Assembly: GCF_001937665.1 (NCBI RefSeq)
Contig: NZ_MSKL01000027.1
Coordinates: 1 to 64,000 of the forward strand
Direction of reading: 5' to 3'
Source: Actinomyces oris
GTDB lineage: Bacteria; Actinomycetota; Actinomycetes; Actinomycetales; Actinomycetaceae
DNA length: 64,000 nt
Shown here: positions 1-6,844 of the stretch, piece after piece
How the letters are laid out: every line of letters starts with the position of its first letter
Position numbering within the stretch: the stretch's first letter is position 1
The notes under the pieces: model-generated
The model's database searches: none
Told to the model about the DNA's origin: nothing
Seen by the model: the letters and a program-made list of their open reading frames with translations, nothing else
Made by a program: the position numbers and the translations under genes

Positions 1-117
1 CCACGTCAGGGTCTGGGAACCGTCGGTGGGACGCTCCCAGACCACCGCGATGAAGTCCTCGACGAACTTGTCCAAGGTCGCGTGCTGGAGCGGCGGGTTC
101 TCCTGGTTACTGCTCAT
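1..117 (-). CDS. DUF4913-like mobile-element protein (N-terminal part, runs off the left edge)
   Basis: The reading frame starts at the ATG at 117 and stays open to the first base of the window, so only 39 residues are visible. They begin MSSNQENPPLQH and contain FVEDFIAVVWERP followed by TLTW. This resembles the start of DUF4913 proteins, small proteins of unknown function often found beside relaxases on actinobacterial conjugative elements; the diagnostic Trp/His-rich part would lie outside the window. It follows the relaxase stop by 22 bp on the same strand, so it is probably the third gene of the mobC-relaxase operon. The family call rests on a short stretch and is tentative; that a gene starts here is well supported by frame, start and position. 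Confidence 0.5.
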   Translation of the reverse strand, partial: MSSNQENPPLQHATLDKFVEDFIAVVWERPTDGSQTLTW

Positions 118-139
118 GGTCTTCACGTAGCGCGTGGGC

Positions 140-1894
140 TCACAGAACCTGGGCCGGCTTGCGGCTCGTGGCCTGCTTTGTAGGCGTCCTCGTCGCCGCC
201 GGCGCCGGCGAACCGGCTGGCTGGGCCAGTGCGGCCATGCGCTGGATGCGGGCGCGCTGCTCATCGCTCATGCCGCCATCGTCCTGGGCGCCCGTCTGGC
301 TACTCCTCTGCTGGGGTGCGGCTGGTGCTGCGCTAGGAGCCGGGGCAGTAGCGGCTGTGGTGGCCTCGATCTGGCCGCTCGTGGCCTGGGCGACGGCGCG
401 CCGGTAGGCGAAGGCCTCCAGGTCAGGCACACCGGCGTGCAGACGTCTGAATACCTGCACGGTGTTATCCAGGAGGTGCTGTGCCGTGCGGGTCTGGCCT
501 TCCTGCCGGTAGAGGTCGGCCAGGGCGTCGGCCAGGCGCAGTGCGGACAGCGCGACCAGAACGCCGCTGGAGAAACCGGGGCGCATATGCGCCGTCGAGA
601 TCAGGCCAGCGGCCAGCACGATGGCGTCGCTGGTGGGGTTGGACTCGGAACTGCGGGTCTTGGTCTGTGCGTGGCGGCCCACGGCCTGCGAGGCGCGTTC
701 CATCATGGCGCGCTCGGGCGTGCCGGGCTCGTAGCCGTGAGCGACGGCGGCCAGCAAGCCGGCGACGTCGGTGGTGGCGTCAGCCAGTGCTGTGGCGTCG
801 GTGGGGTCGAGGCCGGCAAGGCGTGTGCGGTAGACCTCGAGGGCCACCCCACGCGCCTGAAGCTGCGCAGAGCTGGCCACCGTCTCACGAGCGGGCAGTG
901 TTCCCTTCCAGGCGTCGCGCCAGGTGTCGACGGCGTGCTGGGCTGCGGCTGGTGTGTCGGGCCAGCGCGTGCGCAGCCTGTTCAGTGTCAGGTCGCGTGC
1001 GATCTTGCCGCCGGCGTACCACTGCGCCTTGTGACCCTTGGGCTTGTGCAGCGCGACGCTGTAGCCCACGACGACGTCGGTGCGTCCACGCGCGAATCGC
1101 GGCCGCGCCCGCACGCCAAGCTCACGCAGGCGCAGCACAAAGTCGCGCTCACTGCTCGCTGAGGTTGCTGCGGCGCGAACGCGGGACAGCAGGATCTCTC
1201 GGTCGGTGCGGTCCTGGCCGCGCCGGGCGGAGGCTTGCAGGTCGGCGGCGGTGTCGGCGCGTGCGCTACGGGCGTGCTCACGGGACTCGATGACCTCCAG
1301 CCCGTACTTGTGCTCGAGCTTGTTGCATGCGGCGCTGGCCTTGACCATGTCCTGCCACTTGCTCCACTTGGTGCCGTCCTCCCGAATGATGTTGACGGCG
1401 ATGTGGATGTGGTCGCCACCGTTCTTGGCGGACCCGTGGTGAATGGCGACCCACCGGCACTCAGCCTTGCCGTCAGCGCCGCTGAAGCCCATCTGGTCGG
1501 CGAAGTCGCGCGCGATTTGCTGCCACCTCTCATCGCCCTGGGCAGCCTCCTCGGGGCTCAGGGACAGGGAGCAGTGCCACACGTGGTCAGCGACTGGCCC
1601 CTTGATGACCTCACGTACACCAGGCTCACCGGTCTTCTCGTCGATCTTGTCCATGTTGACCACGCGCCGGCTGCCCGTGGAGCGGGTGCCGGTCTCGTTC
1701 ATGAACTGGTCGACGTACTTGGCGATCTCGAATCCCTGGGCGGCACTGAGCCTGTCCCACGCGCCCCAGCGGCGCATGATGACGTCCGAGCCGGCCACCA
1801 GGTGCGGGCTGGTGTGCTCGTTGGCCCGCCCCCGGCCGACAAGGTACTGAAGCAGCCCGGCCGTGTTGCCGCCGTCGCTGATTGCGTTGATCAT
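140..1894 (-). CDS. Relaxase / mobilization nuclease (MobA/VirD2-like)
   Basis: This 584-residue protein would nick one strand at the transfer origin and pilot it during conjugation. The N-terminus reads LLQYLVGRGRANEHTSPHLV, typical of actinobacterial relaxases, and supplies the candidate nucleophilic tyrosine near residue 17. The metal-binding histidine motif appears as GGDHIHIAVN near residue 175, after an IHHGSAKN stretch. The C-terminal half is Ala/Arg-rich and ends in a low-complexity Pro/Ala/Thr tail. The start ATG overlaps the mobC stop as ATGA at 1891-1894, so the two are translationally coupled. Known in the family: relaxase plus MobC form the relaxosome. Inferred: the element is at least mobilisable; no coupling protein or VirB4 ATPase is visible in this window, so self-transfer cannot be judged. 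Confidence 0.9.
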   Translation of the reverse strand: MINAISDGGNTAGLLQYLVGRGRANEHTSPHLVAGSDVIMRRWGAWDRLSAAQGFEIAKYVDQFMNETGTRSTGSRRVVNMDKIDEKTGEPGVREVIKGPVADHVWHCSLSLSPEEAAQGDERWQQIARDFADQMGFSGADGKAECRWVAIHHGSAKNGGDHIHIAVNIIREDGTKWSKWQDMVKASAACNKLEHKYGLEVIESREHARSARADTAADLQASARRGQDRTDREILLSRVRAAATSASSERDFVLRLRELGVRARPRFARGRTDVVVGYSVALHKPKGHKAQWYAGGKIARDLTLNRLRTRWPDTPAAAQHAVDTWRDAWKGTLPARETVASSAQLQARGVALEVYRTRLAGLDPTDATALADATTDVAGLLAAVAHGYEPGTPERAMMERASQAVGRHAQTKTRSSESNPTSDAIVLAAGLISTAHMRPGFSSGVLVALSALRLADALADLYRQEGQTRTAQHLLDNTVQVFRRLHAGVPDLEAFAYRRAVAQATSGQIEATTAATAPAPSAAPAAPQQRSSQTGAQDDGGMSDEQRARIQRMAALAQPAGSPAPAATRTPTKQATSRKPAQVL

Positions 1895-2325
1895 GACCGG
1901 CGCACCCCGACCAGGATCGCGTTGATGTCATCGTGCAGCTGGTGAACCTCAGCCACTACAGCGTTGAAGCTCGACGGGATCTCACTGGTGGTGTTGGCAT
2001 GGTGCGCGACCTGGTTGAGGTTGGTGGTCACGCCGACGAGCTGACGCCGGTAGTCACGCAGCTGGGCTACCAGCTCGTGCACGCCACCCACGTCCACGCC
2101 GTCACCCGCGCTGGCCGGGTGCAGCGCGCAGTCCACCAGGATCTTCGCCATCGACTCCCCCGACACCTCGGAGCGAGTCTCCAGCAGAGCACGCTCCTCA
2201 TCCGTGAGGTACACCGTCAAGCGCTGACGTCGAACACCCTGCGTGCGCGCGCTACGACGACGATCCAAACGCGGCCCGCGCGTTACGACGCCCGCGTCGT
2301 CTGCGGTGCTCGTCACCGCAACCAC
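1891..2325 (-). CDS. mobC: MobC-like relaxosome accessory protein
   Basis: This 144-residue protein carries the MobC pattern: a ribbon-helix-helix-like DNA-binding segment (RQRLTVYLTDEERALLETRS, about residues 33-52), then a helical C-terminal half with LVGVTTNLNQVAHHANT, the conserved stretch next to the relaxase in many plasmids. Proteins of this family bind oriT, bend or melt DNA around nic and recruit the relaxase. The gene directly precedes the relaxase with a 4-bp ATGA overlap. The start is GTG at 2325; a second in-frame GTG at 2316 is possible and neither has a clear ribosome site. The upstream non-coding region holds the palindromes expected of an oriT or autoregulatory operator. Confidence 0.85.
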   Translation of the reverse strand: MVAVTSTADDAGVVTRGPRLDRRRSARTQGVRRQRLTVYLTDEERALLETRSEVSGESMAKILVDCALHPASAGDGVDVGGVHELVAQLRDYRRQLVGVTTNLNQVAHHANTTSEIPSSFNAVVAEVHQLHDDINAILVGVRRS

Positions 2326-2780
2326 CTCAATTCATGCCCAGCGCAGCGACCCGAAAGGGACCACACGACAAGTGTGCCAAGCGAGACGCGACAAGTCGAG
2401 CGCAAACCTACCTAGCACATGTGCTAGGTACTATCTTGCTCCGCGTACGCGGTACCAGACCCGTGGTTACGTTTTGGCAAATGCTAAATGGCTCTGACTT
2501 TGCCGCCCCGCCAGGGTGACCACGGGGTAATGATCAATGGGTGTTAGGCGGCGGACGGATGGCGGGCGGCTACGGACACCGGCCGCCGTGCCCATTGATT
2601 CCCGACGCTTCCCGGCCCCGGGACCCGCTCACCGACGACTCTGGGTGAGCCCGGGTGGGTGGTTGGGTTCGGGTTTGGTCCGGTCTGGCGTCGAGCGCCA
2701 GGGGGCGCTCGACGTTTGGGTCCATGCGTCCTCGTCGCCGTATTTCACCTGGCGTTAGCATTCGGGGTGTGGAGCAGGCG
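2326..2780. other. Non-coding region upstream of mobC with hairpins (oriT candidate)
   Basis: About 455 bp between divergent mobC and the CxxC protein gene, without a credible gene. Near the mobC side are a CCC-GAAA-GGG mini-hairpin (about 2350-2360) and CACAC-GACAA-GTGTG (2362-2376). These are followed by the perfect 22-bp palindrome at 2409-2430 and a perfect 12-bp palindrome CCGCGTACGCGG at 2441-2452. Such clusters next to mobC typify transfer origins, but no nic consensus was recognised, so oriT is inference from position and structure. The rest, 2460-2768, shows nothing distinctive. Confidence 0.45.
2409..2430. repeat. Perfect 22-bp palindrome upstream of mobC
   Basis: The central 18 bp read CCTAGCACATGTGCTAGG, and the symmetry extends two more bases on each side. 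It lies about 84 bp upstream of the mobC start in the divergent intergenic region. A two-fold symmetric site of this length suits a dimeric DNA-binding protein (MobC itself or another RHH protein) or an oriT inverted repeat. Confidence 0.7.
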
Positions 2781-3242
2781 ATGTCGATGTTGGTTCCCTC
2801 AGCCAGGGAGATGGTCCGCACGTTGGCGTCCGCCTATCCCGACACCGACGTGTGCGTACGCGCACTGCCCTGGAGATGCCGGTGCTGCGAGAGAATCACG
2901 CCGGCCTTCGGCCTGGTTCACGTCGATGGCTGTGTTCAACCGGTCTACATCGTTGACGCGGCCTCGGGACTCGGACTGGAGTACGCGCGCGACCTGCTGG
3001 AGATTGTCGGACACCCGTTGGTACGCGCGATCAAGGTGCGCACCTTGCGCTCGGGCCGTTCGACATTTACCACCGGCTGTGTCTACTGCGACACGCTGAT
3101 CGAACCTGGACCTGTCCGAGCAAGGCTCATCGAGATCATGATCGACAACACTGTCGAGGACATGCCACTGATGCTGCGTCTACCGCGACCCGAGCTCGAG
3201 ATGCACCTACTCAACCAAAGCATCCCCGCCATGTTCTGCTGA
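2781..3242 (+). CDS. Hypothetical protein with two CxxC motifs
   Basis: The family is not recognised. The 153-residue protein has CRCC followed by ERITPAFGLVHVDGC in its N-terminal third and CVYC (GCVYCDTL) near the middle, so it could hold one zinc ion as a ribbon-like fold. The rest is mixed helix/strand without signal peptide or membrane segment. The ATG at 2781 is chosen because GGAG lies six bases upstream; an in-frame GTG at 2769 lacks one. It is transcribed away from mobC, the first of three rightward genes of this part of the element. Third codon positions favour G/C as expected for a real gene. Confidence 0.6.
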   Translation: MSMLVPSAREMVRTLASAYPDTDVCVRALPWRCRCCERITPAFGLVHVDGCVQPVYIVDAASGLGLEYARDLLEIVGHPLVRAIKVRTLRSGRSTFTTGCVYCDTLIEPGPVRARLIEIMIDNTVEDMPLMLRLPRPELEMHLLNQSIPAMFC

Positions 3243-3416
3243 GCCCAACTGATTGGTTGTCGGGTACTCATGACGTCGTGAGCACCTGCCGATCAGCGCC
3301 ACCGAGGGTGTCCTCGTACGGTCGAGACGGCAGGCACCACCGGTGTGCGCCCACGTTCTACGTAGTGGGTGAACGGCCGCCAGCGGGGCGGTCGCACCCT
3401 GAACGTAGGAGAAACC

Positions 3417-3704
3417 GTGACACCCACCGACATGAACCCGGTCGACGAGCTGCTGGCTGCTGAGAGCGACCGTGACAAGCGCGCGCGTGAGCTCGGCACC
3501 GCACTGACCGCGCTGCTGGGAGACGTCGAGACCTACAGGACGGCGTGGAAGCAGGCACTGGCCGCCGGCTTCGCCAGAACCGACCTGCTGCGCGCCGGAT
3601 TCATCGACCCGGCCAAGCTCCCCCGCCCCAGGCGCACCTCCACCGCGACCCCTGCGCGAGAGGCACCAACAGCAACCAGCCCACGCACTGAGTCGGACAG
3701 CTAA
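3417..3704 (+). CDS. Small hypothetical protein upstream of the ParA-like ATPase
   Basis: The 95-residue product begins MTPTDMNPVDELLAAESDRDKRARELG and is predicted mostly helical, with a basic, Pro/Thr/Ser-rich tail. No family is recognised. The GTG at 3417 is preferred over the upstream ATG at 3369 because AGGAG sits five bases before it (3407-3411) and the homolog-like acidic helix begins there. It ends 24 bp before the ATPase gene on the same strand, so the two are probably one transcription unit. By analogy with partition loci a small partner of a ParA-type ATPase is possible, but no RHH or HTH motif is visible. Confidence 0.6.
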   Translation: MTPTDMNPVDELLAAESDRDKRARELGTALTALLGDVETYRTAWKQALAAGFARTDLLRAGFIDPAKLPRPRRTSTATPAREAPTATSPRTESDS

Positions 3705-3728
3705 GCAGGAACGTAAGGGGACGAGAAG

Positions 3729-5207
3729 ATGACAGCGACTGAACAGACCACGCAGCAGACCATGGAGCGCACCAGTACGGCGCGGGCGAGCGTCGAGCTG
3801 AGCGAGCGGGGAGGCTCGGTGTCGATTGACGGCACCTTCCACGCCCTACGCGCCAGCAACGTCGATGACGCACGCATGGAAGCCCTCGAGCTGCTGCGCC
3901 GCTTCGCCGGCGACGTCGGCGGCCCCGTCACCGTACGCTCCACCGAGCCGTCGGGGGTGTTCAACTTCCTCATCAACCCTGACGGCTCCACCTACCTGCC
4001 CGCACACGACGATCCCGCACCGGCGCAGCCCACTCCCCCAACGCCTGCGCCACCCGCCAGTCAGCCCGCCGAGCACACGGAGACACCCACCACGGCGCCC
4101 TCACCCGCGCCGGCCACCACCACTACGCCACCTGCTGCCCTGCCGCCGGCCCTCCCGCAGCCCGCGGCGCCGGTGGTTGCGCAGCCAGCACCAGCACGTC
4201 CTCCCTCAGGCGCCGCGCCTGGTGTCGATGAGCGTGAGCCCTCCGTGCCGGCTCCGGTTCACCAGCCTCGGCGCAGGGAGGTCCAGGCCGAGCTGCGCCG
4301 TCAGTCTCTGCTGGAGGAGATCACGACCCAAGGTCCCGCCCACCACGGTGTGAGGGGCATGCTCAACGCAATGGGCTTGAAGCTGGCGCCGTCGAAGGCC
4401 GAGCTGATGGAGCGTGACAACATCACCAAGGTCTCTCGTCACTGGGTCGGCCCCAGGACAATTGCCGTGGTCAACGGCAAGGGTGGGAGCAGCAAGACCC
4501 CGTCAACGATCCTGCTTGCTGCGCTGCTGGCTCGTTACGGGGGCGGCAACGTCATCGCCTGGGACAGCAACTCCACCCGCGGCACGCTGGGCTGGAGGAC
4601 AGAGAGCGGTGGCCATGACGCGACCGTGGCCGACTTGCTCCCCCGCGCCAGCTACCTGCTGGGGACCGAGGCAAGAGCATCGGACCTGGAGGCTTTCACT
4701 CACCACCAGAGCGTGGACCGCTTCGACGTGCTGCGCTCTGACCCCACGCAGCTGGCCAGCGAGCAGCCGGCCGATGAGGTCAGCTTCCGGGCCGTGCACG
4801 CGGTCCTGGCGCGCTACTACCGCATCATCCTGATCGACACGGGCAACGATGAGTCGTTGCCTGCGTGGTCGTCCATGATCGAGCGCACCGACGCGATCGT
4901 GGTGCCGACCATCACCCGTCCGGAGCACGCTGAGTCGGCCAGGCTCCTGCTTGACGGGCTGGCTCGCAGCGGCCGGCACGGTGAGCGGCTGGCTGAGCAG
5001 GCCACCGTCATCGTCTCCCAGGCCTCGGCCTCTGAGCCGTCGCCGGCCCGCTACGTCGAGGTCTTCAACGGCATGGCGCGAGCCGCGGTCGGTATCCCCT
5101 ACGACCCGGCGATGTCCAACAGCCCGCTGCTGCTGGACTCGCTGGGAGCTGCCACCAGGCGTGCCTGGCTCGCCGCCGGCGCCGCCCTGACCGACGCCCT
5201 GACCTGA
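3729..5207 (+). CDS. ParA/MinD-like P-loop ATPase with long Pro/Ala-rich N-terminal region
   Basis: The 492-residue protein has three parts: an N-terminal ~90-residue domain, a low-complexity Pro/Thr/Ala stretch (about 95-175), and a C-terminal SIMIBI-class ATPase domain from about residue 238. The deviant Walker A reads NGKGGSSKTPST: the signature lysine and KT pair are kept, but the usual Gly before Lys is Ser and a Pro follows the Thr. Further on are AWDSNSTRGTLG (where ParA has DxDPQ) and IILIDTGND (Walker B). Such proteins position plasmids or macromolecular complexes on membranes or nucleoid. It differs clearly from the canonical ParA at 12088-12888. A helical segment near residues 205-235 (LKLAPSKAELMERDN) precedes the ATPase. 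AGGGG before the ATG supports the start. Confidence 0.75.
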   Translation: MTATEQTTQQTMERTSTARASVELSERGGSVSIDGTFHALRASNVDDARMEALELLRRFAGDVGGPVTVRSTEPSGVFNFLINPDGSTYLPAHDDPAPAQPTPPTPAPPASQPAEHTETPTTAPSPAPATTTTPPAALPPALPQPAAPVVAQPAPARPPSGAAPGVDEREPSVPAPVHQPRRREVQAELRRQSLLEEITTQGPAHHGVRGMLNAMGLKLAPSKAELMERDNITKVSRHWVGPRTIAVVNGKGGSSKTPSTILLAALLARYGGGNVIAWDSNSTRGTLGWRTESGGHDATVADLLPRASYLLGTEARASDLEAFTHHQSVDRFDVLRSDPTQLASEQPADEVSFRAVHAVLARYYRIILIDTGNDESLPAWSSMIERTDAIVVPTITRPEHAESARLLLDGLARSGRHGERLAEQATVIVSQASASEPSPARYVEVFNGMARAAVGIPYDPAMSNSPLLLDSLGAATRRAWLAAGAALTDALT

Positions 5208-5226
5208 ACCCGCGTCACCGCGCATT

Positions 5227-5263
5227 GAGGGGGTCCCCCAGGCACTGCCTGGGGGACCCCCTC
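5227..5263. terminator. Bidirectional hairpin terminator
   Basis: A 17-bp perfect inverted repeat (GAGGGGGTCCCCCAGGC and its complement) with a 3-nt loop lies between the convergent ATPase gene (stop 5207) and lipoprotein gene (stop 5292). It has no marked T-tract, common for actinobacterial terminators. Confidence 0.8.
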
Positions 5264-5291
5264 ATCCACGCCGGGGAACAAACGCGGCTGG

Positions 5292-5876
5292 CTAGTCGAT
5301 GGCTGAGCGCACGGCGCTGACCCTCCACGCGCCGTCGGTGTTGGTCAGGGTCAGCCAGTAGCGGGTGGTGCGTATCTGCCCGTTCCAGCCGTTGTCGGCG
5401 TAGGCCCTGGTGCTGACGGCCCGCTGGCGCTGCGCCTTGGTCGCGGTGTCGGGTACTGGGTCGTCTATGTGGCGGTCGATGTGCTCGACGACGTCGTGGG
5501 CCTGGTGCTGCTGCATCATGGTCCACCGGTTGTCGGGGCGGGCCAGGTCGGCGCCGCCGGCCCTCTGCGCGGTGGCGGCCAGGTCTCCGGTCAGTAGCGG
5601 CCTCGCGCGCGTCCACACTGCCTGAGAGCTGGTATCGGTGCGGGCGTCGTGCACCGACAGGGCCACGGCCACCGCATCGGCCACGGAGTCGGGGTCGGAG
5701 TCGTTGGTCTCGCCGAGCACCACCGGGGTCGGTAGCGGGCTCGCCGCCGGCGGAGCAGAGGCGCTGCTGGTCGGCACAGGAGCCTCAGTGGGCTCCTGGC
5801 GGTGGGAGCAGGCAGCCGTTCCGGTTGTCAGTGCGGCCGCGGCCAGGGCCGCGAGTACTGGAGCTGCTGATCTCAT
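5292..5876 (-). CDS. Putative conjugation-associated lipoprotein
   Basis: This 194-residue protein has a lipoprotein signal peptide: MRSAAPVLAALAAAALTTGTAAC, with the lipobox cysteine at residue 23. A Ser/Pro/Ala/Thr linker to about residue 50 then leads to a globular domain to the end. The C-terminal pattern (TRYWLTLTNTDGAWRVSAVRS) resembles the last strands of NTF2/VirB8-like domains, as in TcpC-type transfer proteins, but this is a fold-level impression. AGGAGG lies just upstream of the ATG at 5876. It follows the cell-wall hydrolase by 17 bp on the same strand, so a role at the envelope during DNA transfer is inferred from context. Confidence 0.65.
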   Translation of the reverse strand: MRSAAPVLAALAAAALTTGTAACSHRQEPTEAPVPTSSASAPPAASPLPTPVVLGETNDSDPDSVADAVAVALSVHDARTDTSSQAVWTRARPLLTGDLAATAQRAGGADLARPDNRWTMMQQHQAHDVVEHIDRHIDDPVPDTATKAQRQRAVSTRAYADNGWNGQIRTTRYWLTLTNTDGAWRVSAVRSAID

Positions 5877-5893
5877 GGGTGCCTCCTCGTGGG

Positions 5894-6844
5894 CTAGTTG
5901 ATGTGGACGTAGTAGGGGCCGCCGACCATCTGGTAGACGGTGGTCTCTCGGACAGGGATGCCCTCGGTGGCAGCCTCAACAATCGTGTTGTTGCCGGCGT
6001 ACAGGGCGACGTGGCCGTCCCAGCAGACCAGGTCGCCGGGCTGGGCCTGGTCCTGACTCACGCGTGAGCCTGCGGTGCACTGCGTCGCTGAGGAGTGGGC
6101 CAGCTCGATGCCGGCGGCGGCGTAAGCAACCTGCACCAGGCCAGAGCAGTCGTAGCCGACGGCATCGTCAGCCGCGCCCCACACGTAGGGCTTACCGAGC
6201 TTGGATCGAGCTGTGGCCAGGATCTTTGAGCCTCTCGAACCATCGCCGCCGCTGCTACCTCCGCTGCCTCCGGTCTTGGCCTGGGCGACTTTCTGGGTGA
6301 TCTGCTGGACGTAGTTCTGAGTGTCCGTAAACGGCGGGATACCCCCGTACTCCTCGACCGCTCCCGGGCCGGCGTTGTAGGCGGCCAGGGCCAGGTTGAG
6401 CACCTCGCCCTTGACCTTGCCGGCGTCGATGAGCTTCTTCATCTGGGCAGCCAGGGAGCACATGAAGTGTCCCTGGGAGTAGATCGCGTCGTGGCCGTTC
6501 ATTGGGTCGGCCTTCCCGTCTCCGTCGCCGTCCTTGCCTTCCGTCTTCCAGGTGTCGGGCATGAACTGTGCGAGCCCCACAGCTCCGGCCTGGCTCTTGG
6601 CCTGGGGCTGCCAGGACGACTCCTTGCCGATCTGGACGGCGATCACGGCTGCGCTGATCTCGGGGCAGATCTTGCCCGCGCGGGACACGTCGGCCTGGTA
6701 CTCGGCCGGCACATTGACCGGTACCGTCCCGTCTGCTTTCTTCTCGTCCTCACCGTCCTTGCCTCCGCCGCCGGAAGCGAACATGAGCGACATGGTCAAG
6801 GCAGGCACCACCAGAAGCACCCCAATGACCCCTTTGGCCTTCAC
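5894..6844 (-). CDS. Bifunctional lytic transglycosylase / NlpC-P60 peptidase (CwlT-like)
   Basis: This 316-residue exported hydrolase cuts peptidoglycan to open a path for a conjugation apparatus. An N-terminal membrane/signal segment (GVIGVLLVVPALTMSLMF) is followed by a lysozyme-like SLT domain (about residues 50-185): GKESSW with the catalytic Glu, AVGLAQFMPDTW, and NLALAAYNAGPGAV. After a Gly/Ser linker comes an NlpC/P60 domain (about 205-316) with YDCSGLVQVAY (catalytic Cys) and PGDLVCWDGHVALYAG (catalytic His). The same two-domain order occurs in CwlT/Orf14 proteins of ICEBs1 and Tn916. The ATG overlaps the stop of the upstream 726-residue gene as ATGA (6841-6844), so the two are coupled. 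Confidence 0.9.
   Translation of the reverse strand: MKAKGVIGVLLVVPALTMSLMFASGGGGKDGEDEKKADGTVPVNVPAEYQADVSRAGKICPEISAAVIAVQIGKESSWQPQAKSQAGAVGLAQFMPDTWKTEGKDGDGDGKADPMNGHDAIYSQGHFMCSLAAQMKKLIDAGKVKGEVLNLALAAYNAGPGAVEEYGGIPPFTDTQNYVQQITQKVAQAKTGGSGGSSGGDGSRGSKILATARSKLGKPYVWGAADDAVGYDCSGLVQVAYAAAGIELAHSSATQCTAGSRVSQDQAQPGDLVCWDGHVALYAGNNTIVEAATEGIPVRETTVYQMVGGPYYVHIN

Noticed and set aside
2655-2780. Longer N-terminus of the CxxC protein
   Set aside because: The extra 42 residues are Arg/Gly/Ser-rich with no coding character, while the ATG at 2781 has a good ribosome site.
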